DNA from: Nesterenkonia marinintestina
GTDB taxonomy: Bacteria; Actinomycetota; Actinomycetes; Actinomycetales; Micrococcaceae
Length of the DNA: 64,000 bases
NCBI RefSeq assembly: GCF_025420485.1
Contig: NZ_JAOEFD010000006.1
Coordinates: 1-64,000 of the forward strand
Direction of reading: 5' to 3'
In this document: piece after piece, positions 26,809-35,008 of the stretch
How positions within the stretch are numbered: the stretch's first letter is position 1
Layout of the letters: each line of letters starts with the position of its first letter
The notes under the pieces: generated by a model
Databases searched by the model: none
The model's input: only the letters and a program-made list of their open reading frames with translations
What the model was told of the DNA's origin: nothing
Made by a program: the position numbers and the translations under genes

Positions 26809-27705
26809 TCAGCCCTGGGGCCCGGAGCCTCGGTAGCCGGCCAGATCCTCCAGGCGTCGTATGCGCTCGGGCATCGGAGGGTGGGTCGAGAACAGCTGCT
26901 TGGCGCGGCCGCCGAAGGGGTTGGCGATCATCATGTGCGCATGCGCATCATGCTTCGGGTCCTCCTTCATCGGCTGACGCTCGATGCCCCCGGCGAGCTT
27001 GTGCAGCGCCGAGGCCAGCGCCAACGGGTCACCGGTGAGCTGCGCGCCGTCGGAGTCCGCGTCGTACTCGCGGGTCCGGCTGATCGCCATCTGGATCAGT
27101 CCCGCGGCCAGCGGCATCAGGAGCACGGCCACCAGCGAACCGATGAGCGCCAGCGGATTCCCGCCGCCGCTGTTCCCGCCCCGGCCCATGCCGAAGAGCA
27201 GGAAGAACTGGCTGACCGTGGTCAGGATCCCGGCGACGGCGGCGGCCACCGAGGAGATCAGGATGTCTCGGTTGTACACGTGCATCAGCTCGTGGCCGGT
27301 GACTCCGCGCAGCTCCCGCTCGTCGAGCAGGTTGAGGATGCCTTCGGTGAAGCACACCACCCCGTTCTCCGGGTTGCGTCCGGTGGCGAAGGCGTTCGGC
27401 GTCGGCGAGGGAGCGATGTAGATCCGCGGCACGGGCTGCTGAGCCCGCTGCGCGAGCTCCTCCACCATTCCGTGGAGCGCCGGCGCCTGTTCGCGGGAGA
27501 CCGGGTAGGCCTTCATCGCGCGCAGGGCGATCTTGTCCGAGTTCCAGTAGCTGTAGGCCACCGAGACCAGGCCGATGCCGGCGAACAGGATCAGGAAGAA
27601 CGAGTTGCCCGAGGAGTAGGCGAGGATCGCGCCGACCGCGAGCAGCAGTCCGAAGAGCACGGAGAGCAGGCCGACGGTGCGGAGCCTGCCGTTGTGGTGA
27701 TTCAT
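26809..27705 (-). CDS. htpX: membrane zinc protease HtpX
   Basis: A 298-residue M48 metalloprotease for quality control of membrane proteins. Two N-terminal transmembrane helices, the zinc motif HELMH (near 137-141) followed by a conserved VYNRD, a central pair of hydrophobic segments (about 150-195) and a later glutamate in EYDADSDGAQL form the expected layout. PNAFATGRNPENG is also typical. It is followed by repeat B2. Its start is 13 bases after the yajQ stop, so it probably shares the yajQ transcript. Confidence 0.93.
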   Translation of the reverse strand: MNHHNGRLRTVGLLSVLFGLLLAVGAILAYSSGNSFFLILFAGIGLVSVAYSYWNSDKIALRAMKAYPVSREQAPALHGMVEELAQRAQQPVPRIYIAPSPTPNAFATGRNPENGVVCFTEGILNLLDERELRGVTGHELMHVYNRDILISSVAAAVAGILTTVSQFFLLFGMGRGGNSGGGNPLALIGSLVAVLLMPLAAGLIQMAISRTREYDADSDGAQLTGDPLALASALHKLAGGIERQPMKEDPKHDAHAHMMIANPFGGRAKQLFSTHPPMPERIRRLEDLAGYRGSGPQG

Positions 27706-27718
27706 CGTGTGGGGTTCC

Positions 27719-28207
27719 TCATCGCATGTTGACGAACTGCAGGTCCGCGTCGTCGAAGTCCTTGAGCAGGGCGATCACCGACTGGAGGTCGTCGCGGGAC
27801 TTCGAGCTCACACGCAGCTCGTCGCCCTGGATGGTGGCCTTCACCGACTTCGGTCCCTCATCACGGATGATCTTCGAGATCTTCTTGGCGGTGGGCTGGT
27901 CGATGCCCTCCTTGATCAGGCCCTCGATCCGGTGCTCCTTGCCGGAGGCGTAGGGCTCGCCGGAGTCGAAGGACTTCAGTGAGATGCCGCGCTTGACCAG
28001 CTTGGAGCCGAAGACGTCCTCCACGGCCTTCACCCGCTCCTCGGAGTTGGCCCGCATGAGGATCTTCTCCCCGGAGAAGTCGATCTCGGCTCCGGTGCCC
28101 TTGAAGTCGTAGCGCTGGGCGATCTCCTTCTGAGCCTGGTTCAGCGCGTTGGAGACCTCCTGCTTGTCCACTGTGGAGACGATGTCGAAGGTTGAGTCCT
28201 TGGCCAT
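27719..28207 (-). CDS. YajQ-family nucleotide-binding protein
   Basis: A 162-residue member of the UPF0234/YajQ family, small RNA- or nucleotide-binding proteins with two ferredoxin-like folds, some of which bind cyclic di-[22 protein letters not shown] at the N-terminus, RYDFKGT and the C-terminal LQFVNMR are strong family marks. The start is supported by a near-perfect GAGGAGG site. The htpX gene follows after 13 bases. Confidence 0.93.
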   Translation of the reverse strand: MAKDSTFDIVSTVDKQEVSNALNQAQKEIAQRYDFKGTGAEIDFSGEKILMRANSEERVKAVEDVFGSKLVKRGISLKSFDSGEPYASGKEHRIEGLIKEGIDQPTAKKISKIIRDEGPKSVKATIQGDELRVSSKSRDDLQSVIALLKDFDDADLQFVNMR

Positions 28208-28305
28208 GGGGATCCTCCTCGGGAGGTCGGGCGACGACGCGGCGACCGGGTCTGATCTCGGTCGTTCGGGCGGGTCGTCGCAGATGTGTTCAGGTCCTGA
28301 GTCCC

Positions 28306-28311
28306 ATCCTA
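28306..28311 (-). promoter_or_regulatory. possible -10 box for yajQ-htpX
   Basis: TAGGAT on the minus strand about 98 bases before the yajQ ATG, leaving a leader with a Shine-Dalgarno site. Confidence 0.35.
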
Positions 28312-28362
28312 TGGCGTCAGTCTCGACGCTTCCTGGGATATTCGCGGCAGGCGGACGGCGGA

Positions 28363-28393
28363 TTGGAACAAGTCCCCACGGTTCGGGTAAAGT
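28363..28393 (+). promoter_or_regulatory. promoter of tRNA-Tyr
   Basis: TTGGAA, 19 bases, then TAAAGT (28388-28393), 62 bases before the tRNA. The spacer is long, so the exact boxes are uncertain. Confidence 0.35.
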
Positions 28394-28455
28394 TGGCTGG
28401 TGCCTCATCGGGGCGGTGCGACCGTCGGTCGTCACAGGCCCCGACGATGGACCGC

Positions 28456-28537
28456 GGCAGATTACCCGAGCGGCCAAAGGGGGCTGACTGTAAATCAGCT
28501 GGCATAGCCTACGGGGGTTCGAATCCCTCATCTGCCA
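28456..28537 (+). tRNA. tRNA-Tyr (GTA)
   Basis: An 82-base class II tRNA. The acceptor GGCAGAT pairs with ATCTGCC, the anticodon stem CTGACTGTAAATCAG gives anticodon GTA, there is a long variable arm and a GGTTCGAATCC T-loop. The discriminator is A; CCA is not encoded. Confidence 0.96.
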
Positions 28538-28543
28538 CCGCAC

Positions 28544-28583
28544 GATCTGGGCCCGGAACCGCAATCGGTTCCGGGCCCAGATC
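28544..28583 (+). terminator. hairpin terminator after tRNA-Tyr
   Basis: A perfect 17-bp inverted repeat (28544-28560 with 28567-28583) and 6-base loop, starting 6 bases after the tRNA. No T-run follows, which is usual for actinobacterial terminators. Confidence 0.8.
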
Positions 28584-28621
28584 CGTCTCTCACCGCTTGT
28601 CGACCGCCCGGGGTGCTGGCG

Positions 28622-28627
28622 TAGGGT
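28622..28627 (+). promoter_or_regulatory. -10 box, leaderless start
   Basis: TAGGGT followed by 7 bases and the thioredoxin ATG at 28635. Confidence 0.5.
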
Positions 28628-28634
28628 GGCGCGC

Positions 28635-29060
28635 ATGGCTACTAACGACCTGCGCAGCGCCTCAACTATCGATCTGACGGCCGAAGGCTTCCAGCAGGCC
28701 CTCGAGGACAACGACATCCTGTTCGTGGACTTCTGGGCCGACTGGTGCGGTCCCTGCAAGAGCTTCGCTCCCGTCTACGAGCAGGTCTCCGCTCAGCACG
28801 ACGACGTGACCTTCGGCAAGGTGGACACGGAGTCCGAGCAGGAGCTCGCCGCCGCCGCGAACATCACGTCCATCCCCACTCTGATGGCGTTCCGCGAGAA
28901 GGTCCTGGTGTTCTCACAGCCCGGGGCACTCAACGCCCAGCAGCTCGAAGAGGTCGTCACCGCGGTGAAGGGACTCGACATGACCGAGGTCCACGCCGAG
29001 GTCGCCGAGCAGCAGGCTGAGGACGACTCCCAGCAGGCGGAGGGCGACGCCCGGCAGTGA
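28635..29060 (+). CDS. thioredoxin
   Basis: A 141-residue cytosolic dithiol-disulfide protein. The active site WCGPC is at residues 37-41, preceded by VDFWAD, with the cis-proline segment SIPTLMAF near 77. Compared with ordinary thioredoxin (about 105 residues) it has a short N-terminal lead and an acidic, glutamine-rich C-terminal tail of about 25 residues. Start chosen from the TAGGGT box; an ATG nine bases upstream would overlap that box. It stands alone between tRNA-Tyr and the convergent glycosylase gene. Confidence 0.93.
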   Translation: MATNDLRSASTIDLTAEGFQQALEDNDILFVDFWADWCGPCKSFAPVYEQVSAQHDDVTFGKVDTESEQELAAAANITSIPTLMAFREKVLVFSQPGALNAQQLEEVVTAVKGLDMTEVHAEVAEQQAEDDSQQAEGDARQ

Positions 29061-29109
29061 CGACCCGCGGGCCGGTGGTGCGGACCGCCGCGGCCGAACG
29101 GGGCCGCCT

Positions 29110-30201
29110 TCAGCGCCCTCGGTGGTCCGCCGGCGCCAGCTTCGGCCCGTACCGCTGCGGTCGCAGCCCGCTGAGACCGATGAGCCGGACGACCCGCTGC
29201 CGGTGGCCGGACCACGGACTGAGCAGGCGGAGCATGCCGGCGTCGTCGGTGCGCCGTCCGGTGAGCGCCTCCCCGACTCTCTGGGCGAGATGACAGTCCC
29301 CGACGCTGACGAGATCTGCGGCACCGTGGGTGCGCTGCAGCGTCTCCGCAGCCGTCCAGGCGCCGATGCCGGGCAGTCGAGTCAGCGTCTCGGCCAGCTG
29401 TGCGGTCGAGGTGAGGCCCGTCTCGGTGCGCTCCAGGCGTCGCAGTGCGGCGTCACGCTCCACGGTGAGCCGCACGGTCCGGGCCAGCTGCGGCTGCACC
29501 CACATCCGGTGCCACCGCCAGGCCGGGACTCCGTGCAGCACCGAGGCTGACGGCGGAACCCGCATCCCCTCCGGCGCCGGGCCGGGCGGAGGCTCCCCGA
29601 ATCCGCGCAGGAGCTGCCGCCAGCAGCTGCGCGCCTGATCATGGGTGACCTTCTGCTCCAGGATCACGGTCACCAGCTGTGCGGTCAGCTGTCCCGCAGC
29701 GGGCAGACGCAGACCCGGATGGCGCCGCCGCACGCTGAGCAGAGCCCGGGAGCACGGATCGTCCGCGCCGCGCAGCAGGTCCTCGAACTCCCGCCAGTCG
29801 TCGCGGTCGCCCACCAGCGCGGGAGCCTCCCGCAGCGCCGCCTCGAGCGTCAGCGGGTCCGCCGCCCAGGCCCGGACCCGCACCCGGTCCACCGTGATCA
29901 GATCCAGACGCACCGTGGCCGCCGCACGCGGACCGGAGCGTGCGGCACGGTCCGAGGAACGGTCTGCGGCACCGTCTGGGACGCAGGAGGAGGCGGACGG
30001 CCGACGGCACAGCCAGGCTCCGCTGCCCGAGGCGTCGATCCGGACCGCCGGATCTCCTCGTCCGCGCTGCAGCGGACCGAGGGTCAGCCCGAGGTCGAGG
30101 GGGCCGTCGAGCTCGACGACGGTCTCGGCGCACTCCGTCGCCGGCGCAGATCGCGGCGCCGGTGCCGAGGGTGCGGCGCGGAGGCCTGCCGATGTGGTCA
30201 C
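29110..30201 (-). CDS. AlkA-like DNA-3-methyladenine glycosylase
   Basis: A 363-residue HhH-GPD base-excision enzyme that removes alkylated bases. The helix-hairpin-helix LPGIGAWTAAET near 270-281 is followed by the catalytic aspartate in SVGDCHL near residue 297. QKVTHDQARSCWRQL near 185 fits the AlkA/3-methyladenine glycosylase II group. The N-terminal 95 residues are low-complexity and variable. The start is taken as GTG at 30201; upstream in-frame sequence has no coding character. It converges on thioredoxin and is divergent from cbs. Confidence 0.85.
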   Translation of the reverse strand: MTTSAGLRAAPSAPAPRSAPATECAETVVELDGPLDLGLTLGPLQRGRGDPAVRIDASGSGAWLCRRPSASSCVPDGAADRSSDRAARSGPRAAATVRLDLITVDRVRVRAWAADPLTLEAALREAPALVGDRDDWREFEDLLRGADDPCSRALLSVRRRHPGLRLPAAGQLTAQLVTVILEQKVTHDQARSCWRQLLRGFGEPPPGPAPEGMRVPPSASVLHGVPAWRWHRMWVQPQLARTVRLTVERDAALRRLERTETGLTSTAQLAETLTRLPGIGAWTAAETLQRTHGAADLVSVGDCHLAQRVGEALTGRRTDDAGMLRLLSPWSGHRQRVVRLIGLSGLRPQRYGPKLAPADHRGR

Positions 30202-30321
30202 GTGACCATCCAACCACCCACCGATGACATGACGTCGACGATCTGGGAGGGCCCCCGGACGCAGATTGCGTCGCGCGTCGGCGTCGGAGCGGGCACAGGT
30301 GGTCATGTCACCGGTGCTGGA

Positions 30322-30327
30322 TAGGCT
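30322..30327 (+). promoter_or_regulatory. -10 box, leaderless start
   Basis: TAGGCT followed by 6 bases and the cbs ATG at 30334. It drives cbs-metB and perhaps the MOSC gene. Confidence 0.6.
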
Positions 30328-30333
30328 GTATCC

Positions 30334-31848
30334 ATGCGCTACGCCTCCTCCGTCGTCGACCTGATCGGCCACACCCCTCTCGTCCGGCTCAACCGCGTCT
30401 CCGAGGGGATCGCGGCCACCGTGCTGGTCAAGCTCGAGTATCTGAACCCGGGGGGCTCCATCAAGGACCGCATCGCCCTGCGGATGATCGAGGAGGCCGA
30501 GCGCAGCGGCGAGCTGCGCCCGGGCGGGACCGTCGTCGAGCCGACGTCGGGCAACACCGGGGTGGGACTGGCGATGGTCGCCCAGCAGAAGGGGTACCGG
30601 TCGGTCTTCGTGACCGTTCCCAAGGTGGCCCGCGAGAAGCGCGACGTGCTCCGGGCCTACGGGGCCGACGTCGTGGTCGGACCGACCGGGGTCCCCCCGG
30701 AGTCCCCGATGTCCTACTACGGGGTCTCCGACCAGCTGGCCGCCGAGATCGAGGGCGGCTACAAGCCGGACCAGTTCTCGAATCCCGCGGCCCCGGCCTC
30801 CCACTATGAGTCGACCGGTCCCGAGATCTGGGAGGACACCGAGGGTCGGATCACCCACCTCGTCGTCGGAGCCGGGACCGGCGGCACCGTGACCGGGACG
30901 GGACGCTACCTGCAGGAGGTCTCCCGCGGTCGCGAGGGGGGACCCGTCCGCGTCGTCGTCGCCGACCCCGACGGCTCGATCTTCTCCGGGGGAGAGGCGC
31001 GCCCCTACTTCGTCGAGGGCGTCGGGGAGGACATCATGGTCGACAACTATGACCCTGAGGTCCCCGACGCGCACGAACGCGTCACCGATGCCGAGTCCTT
31101 CGCCATGGCCCGACGCCTGGCCACCGAGGAGGGTCTGCTCGTCGGCGGCTCCTCGGGCACGGCCGTGGTGGCCGCGCTGCGGGTCGCCGAAGGGCTGGGG
31201 GAGGACGACGTCGTCGTCGCGATCCTGCCCGATTCTGGGCGGGGCTACCTGGGCAAGATCTTCAACGACCGGTGGATGGCCGACCACGGATTCGGGGCGG
31301 CCGCCGGCGTCGCCTCCGGGTCGGAGGTCACCGTGTCGAGCTCCGAGGAGGTCACCCGCGCCGTGACGGGCGGGCGCATCGCCGCGGACCGGGACGCGGG
31401 GACGGACTCCGGCGAGTCCGCGGAGCCCACCGCGGCCGACCTGCTCGCCGCCAAGCGCGACCTGCTGGGCTCCGTGCTGCCCGACGTCATCTCGGTCTCA
31501 CGCACCACCGTCCTGAGCGAGGCCGTCTCCGTCATGAACCGCTACGGGGTCGACATCGTGCCGATCATCGACCGGTCCGGGATCGGGACGCGCATCGGCG
31601 AGGTGCATGGGGTGGTCGACCTCGCCCGCCTCTCGGAGCAGCTGATCTCCGGGGAGGCGTCGGTCTCGGACACCGTCGCCCAGCACCTGGACGACGCTCT
31701 GCCGCTCATCGGTGCGACCGAACCCGTCTCCGAGGTGCTGCAGGCGCTGCGGCGCCGCCCGACGCTGCTGGTGGCCCTCGAGGGCGAGATCATCGGCGTC
31801 CTGACCCGCAACGACCTCCTGGCCCACCTCTCCACGAAGGAGTCCTGA
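30334..31848 (+). CDS. cbs: cystathionine beta-synthase
   Basis: PLP enzyme that condenses serine and homocysteine to cystathionine. It has 504 residues. The PLP lysine is K44 in GGSIKDR, the phosphate-binding loop is GAGTGGTVTG near 192, TSGNTGVGLA near 70 binds substrate, and two CBS domains fill the C-terminal part from about 375. There is a variable Ala/Ser/Asp linker between the domains. The metB gene starts seven bases after the stop, giving a transsulfuration pair. A cysteine-synthase activity cannot be excluded from sequence alone. Confidence 0.93.
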   Translation: MRYASSVVDLIGHTPLVRLNRVSEGIAATVLVKLEYLNPGGSIKDRIALRMIEEAERSGELRPGGTVVEPTSGNTGVGLAMVAQQKGYRSVFVTVPKVAREKRDVLRAYGADVVVGPTGVPPESPMSYYGVSDQLAAEIEGGYKPDQFSNPAAPASHYESTGPEIWEDTEGRITHLVVGAGTGGTVTGTGRYLQEVSRGREGGPVRVVVADPDGSIFSGGEARPYFVEGVGEDIMVDNYDPEVPDAHERVTDAESFAMARRLATEEGLLVGGSSGTAVVAALRVAEGLGEDDVVVAILPDSGRGYLGKIFNDRWMADHGFGAAAGVASGSEVTVSSSEEVTRAVTGGRIAADRDAGTDSGESAEPTAADLLAAKRDLLGSVLPDVISVSRTTVLSEAVSVMNRYGVDIVPIIDRSGIGTRIGEVHGVVDLARLSEQLISGEASVSDTVAQHLDDALPLIGATEPVSEVLQALRRRPTLLVALEGEIIGVLTRNDLLAHLSTKES

Positions 31849-31855
31849 CCCCACG

Positions 31856-33046
31856 ATGACCGAGAACACGCCCCCACACCTGGAGTCCGCCGGCCGTCGG
31901 CCCCGCGGATTCGCCACCGCCGCCGTGCACGCGGGACAGGAGTTCGATCCCACCACCGGTGCCGTGGTGCCCCCGATCCACCTCTCCTCGACCTACGCCC
32001 AGGACGGGATCGGAGGGCTGCGCGGCGGGTACGAATACGGCCGGGCCGCCAACCCGACGCGGACCTCGCTGCAGACCCAGCTCGCCGCCGCGGAGGGCGG
32101 ATCGTACGCCTTCTCCTTCGCCTCCGGTCTGGCCGCAGAGGACGCCGTGCTCCGAGCCGTCATGCGTCCGGGCCAGCAGGTGGTGATGGGGAACGACGCC
32201 TACGGGGGGACCTTCCGCCTCATCAGCCGGGTCCACGGCGAATGGGGCGTCGTCACCCGACCGATGGACCTGGCCGACCTGAACCAGGTCGCCGAAGCGC
32301 TGAGCGCCCCCGAGGCGACCGTCCTCTGGGTGGAGACTCCGTCGAACCCGCTGATGGCGATCACCGACATCGAGGCGCTGGCCAAGATCGCCCGGAGCTC
32401 CGAGGCGCTGCTCGTGGTCGACAACACCTTCGCCACCCCCTACCTGCAGCAGCCGCTGGCACTCGGCGCCGACGTCGTCGTGCATTCCACGACGAAGTAC
32501 ATCGGCGGCCACTCCGACGTCGTCGGAGGTGCGGCGGTGGTCGACGACGCCGACCTGGCGGAGAAGATCGGTTTCCAGCAGTTCGCCGTGGGTGCGGTCT
32601 CCGGACCGCTGGACGCCTATCTGACCACCCGGGGGCTGAAGACGCTGGGAGTGCGCATGGACCGGCACTGCTCCAACGCCGAGGCCGTGGCCGCGCACCT
32701 GGTCGGCCATCCCGCCGTGGAGCGGGTGCTGTATCCGGGCCTCGCGGACCACCCCGGCCACGAAATGGCGAAGCGGCAGATGAGCGGCTTCGGAGGCATG
32801 GTCTCTGTCCAGCTCGCCGGTGGGGAGCCGGCCGCGCGCAAGGTGGCCGAGGGGACGAAGCTCTTCCAGCTGGCCGAGTCGCTGGGCGGGATCGAATCGC
32901 TGATGAACTTCCCCCACGAGATGACCCACGCCTCGGTGCGCGGCACCGACCTGGCCGTGCCCGTGAACCTGCTGCGCCTCTCCGTCGGGATCGAGGACGT
33001 CCGCGACCTCATCGACGACCTCGACGCAGCGCTCGCAGGACTCTGA
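31856..33046 (+). CDS. metB: cystathionine gamma-synthase
   Basis: PLP-dependent Cys/Met-metabolism enzyme of 396 residues. The PLP lysine is in HSTTKYIGGHSD near residue 213, with YEYGRAANPTR near 60 and LWVETPSNPL near 158 as family motifs. Next to cbs it may work as gamma-synthase (homoserine ester plus cysteine) or as gamma-lyase in reverse transsulfuration; the two are hard to separate by eye. It is in an operon with cbs and followed 18 bases later by the MOSC gene. Confidence 0.88.
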   Translation: MTENTPPHLESAGRRPRGFATAAVHAGQEFDPTTGAVVPPIHLSSTYAQDGIGGLRGGYEYGRAANPTRTSLQTQLAAAEGGSYAFSFASGLAAEDAVLRAVMRPGQQVVMGNDAYGGTFRLISRVHGEWGVVTRPMDLADLNQVAEALSAPEATVLWVETPSNPLMAITDIEALAKIARSSEALLVVDNTFATPYLQQPLALGADVVVHSTTKYIGGHSDVVGGAAVVDDADLAEKIGFQQFAVGAVSGPLDAYLTTRGLKTLGVRMDRHCSNAEAVAAHLVGHPAVERVLYPGLADHPGHEMAKRQMSGFGGMVSVQLAGGEPAARKVAEGTKLFQLAESLGGIESLMNFPHEMTHASVRGTDLAVPVNLLRLSVGIEDVRDLIDDLDAALAGL

Positions 33047-33064
33047 AGCGGAGGGGCGGGCCCG

Positions 33065-33670
33065 ATGTCGGAGACCTCACCGGCATGTCACCTCGCCGCC
33101 GCGCAGCGGTGGGGCCTGAGCGGAACCGTCCGGGCGGTGTGCGTCGTCCGACGACTCGTCGACGACCCTGAGGGCAGAGTCGGCGTCTCCGCCATCGACA
33201 AGCGGCCGGTCGACGGTCCCGTCATGGTGCGGCGATTCGGACTCCACGGCGACGTCCAGGCGGACCGACAGCATCACGGCGGTGAGGACAAGGCCGTCTA
33301 CGCCTACGCCGACTCCGACGCCGCCTGGTGGGCCGACCGGCTCGACGAAGACGTGCCGCCTGGTCGGTTCGGAGAGAATCTGCGTCTGGACGGGCTCGAT
33401 GTGACCGGCGCCGTCGCCGGTGAACGATGGCGGGTCGGCGAGACGCTGATCCTCGAGGTCACCGGACCGAGGATCCCCTGCGCGACCTTCGGCCGGTGGA
33501 TGGGGCGGGCCGGGTGGGTCCGCCGCTTCCTGGAGGCGGGACGGCCGGGGGCCTACCTGAAGGTGGTCACACCCGGTGAGGTGTCGACCGGAGACCGGGT
33601 CGAGATCATCTCCGTCGCGGAGGGGACCGGTCCGACCGTGGGAGGCGCCGCACGATCGAGAGTGCGCTGA
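33065..33670 (+). CDS. MOSC-domain protein (YiiM-like)
   Basis: A 201-residue MOSC-domain protein of the YiiM type. RRFGLHGDVQADRQHHGGEDKAV is the characteristic N-terminal part (HGGxxKAVYAY), followed by FGENL and ITGPRIPC-like segments with the conserved cysteine (RIPCATF, near 139). MOSC domains carry molybdenum cofactor or sulfur; YiiM reduces hydroxylated purines. A GGAGGGG site precedes the ATG. It lies just after metB, with the FNT channel gene beyond it. Confidence 0.87.
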   Translation: MSETSPACHLAAAQRWGLSGTVRAVCVVRRLVDDPEGRVGVSAIDKRPVDGPVMVRRFGLHGDVQADRQHHGGEDKAVYAYADSDAAWWADRLDEDVPPGRFGENLRLDGLDVTGAVAGERWRVGETLILEVTGPRIPCATFGRWMGRAGWVRRFLEAGRPGAYLKVVTPGEVSTGDRVEIISVAEGTGPTVGGAARSRVR

Positions 33671-33697
33671 CAGGCCGCTGACCTGGGGCGATTCGAG

Positions 33698-33703
33698 TAG
33701 TCT
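33698..33703 (+). promoter_or_regulatory. -10 box for the FNT channel
   Basis: TAGTCT about 96 bases before the ATG at 33800. The leader ends in a GGAGG site five bases before the ATG. Confidence 0.4.
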
Positions 33704-33799
33704 GAGTTCGTCGGGCCTCATCGATGAGTCCGAGGCTCGTCCGCTCGCACCGCTGAACAGCGGCCGGAGGCAGCGCCGGCCGCGCCGCCGGAGGTCTCC

Positions 33800-34591
33800 A
33801 TGTCCTACGTCTCCCCGCCCGACGTCGTCGAAGCCGTCCTCGACGCCGGCGACTCGAAGAGCAGAATGGGTGCGGGGCAGCTGATGCTGCGCGCCGGCGT
33901 CGCCGTCTTCCTCCTCGGAGCCGCCACGATGCTGGCCACCACGGTCACCGTGGAGACCGGATACGGGTTCGTCGGCGCCCTGGTCTTCCCCCTCGGTCTG
34001 ACCATCGTGCTGCTGCTGGGCATGGAGCTCGTCACAGGAGCCTTCGCCCTCATCCCCCCGGCCATCCTGGACGGGCGCACCACCACCGGGCTGATGCTCC
34101 GGAACTTCGGCTGGGCGCTGGTGGGCCACGTGATCGGCGGGCTGCTCGCCGGCGTCCTCGCGGCCGCGGTGATCTCTCGCCTGTGGTCGGACGAGTCCAC
34201 GGCCGTGGCCCGAGAGCTGATCGACACCGCGGTCGGACAGACGCTGGACTATCAGGAGCTCGGCGTCGTCGGCGGACCCGCCCTGGCCCTGCTCAGCGGG
34301 ATGCTCTGCAACTTCCTCGTCGCCCTCGGAGTCGTCCTCGCTCAGACCAGCTCAAGCACCGGTGGGAAGATCCTGGCCATCTGGCCGCCCATCGTCGCCT
34401 TCTACGCCATGGAGCTGGAGCACAGCGTCGTCAACCTCTTCGTGCTGCCGACTTCGATGATGCTGGGCGCGCCGATCGGTGTCGGGGACTGGTGGCTGTG
34501 GAACCAGATACCCGTTCTGATCGGCAACCTCATCGGCGGGGCACTGCTGGTCGGTCTGCCGCTCTACTGGGCCCATCGCCGGAAGTCCTGA
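33800..34591 (+). CDS. formate/nitrite channel (FocA/NirC family)
   Basis: A 263-residue membrane channel with six hydrophobic helices. Family marks are GMELVTGAFALIP near 75, NFGWALVGHVIGG near 100, and GMLCNFLVALGV with the central-histidine region (MELEHSVVNLFV near 203-214). It would pass formate, nitrite or a related small anion across the cytoplasmic membrane. The substrate is not readable; a formate-producing formamidase is encoded elsewhere in the window (2983). Confidence 0.9.
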   Translation: MSYVSPPDVVEAVLDAGDSKSRMGAGQLMLRAGVAVFLLGAATMLATTVTVETGYGFVGALVFPLGLTIVLLLGMELVTGAFALIPPAILDGRTTTGLMLRNFGWALVGHVIGGLLAGVLAAAVISRLWSDESTAVARELIDTAVGQTLDYQELGVVGGPALALLSGMLCNFLVALGVVLAQTSSSTGGKILAIWPPIVAFYAMELEHSVVNLFVLPTSMMLGAPIGVGDWWLWNQIPVLIGNLIGGALLVGLPLYWAHRRKS

Positions 34592-34681
34592 GCCGACGGT
34601 TCGGGTAGTCCGGACGGTGCGTGAGCCTCGTGCCGGCACGTGATCCCGGTCTCTAACAGTGCGTACGGAGACGTCATGCCG

Positions 34682-35008
34682 TAGACTGTTCCGGCATCCT
34701 CCGGATGATCCCGACTTCTCCTGCTGACTCCAGGTGGAAGCGGAGCGCCCCACAGCGGTTCCGCAGATCCTGTCGAGACGTGTTGTGTGTCCCTTCGGGT
34801 CGACTCCGGAAACGACAGCGACCGAGAGTCCCCGTACCGTCCGCGACGCACCAGCGTGCGGACGTCCCGCCCAGCCCAGAGCCGGTGCACCCTGCCCTGT
34901 CCATGTCCGCGCCCGTCCCGGGCGTGATCGGACTGAGGTGGTCGACGCGCCGGTGCACAGGGCGGGTCCGGGGAACGCGGTCGCGTGAGACGACAGAAGG
35001 AGTCACCC
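34682..35008 (+). promoter_or_regulatory. promoter and long 5' leader of the DEAD-box helicase
   Basis: The 417-base gap 34592-35008 has no convincing gene. TAGACT at 34682-34687 is the best -10 box and would give a leader of about 315 bases ending in AGAAGGAG six bases before the ATG. Several inverted segments suggest folding. Long structured leaders are known for csdA/deaD-type helicases that regulate their own mRNA (family knowledge; not proven here). Confidence 0.45.
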
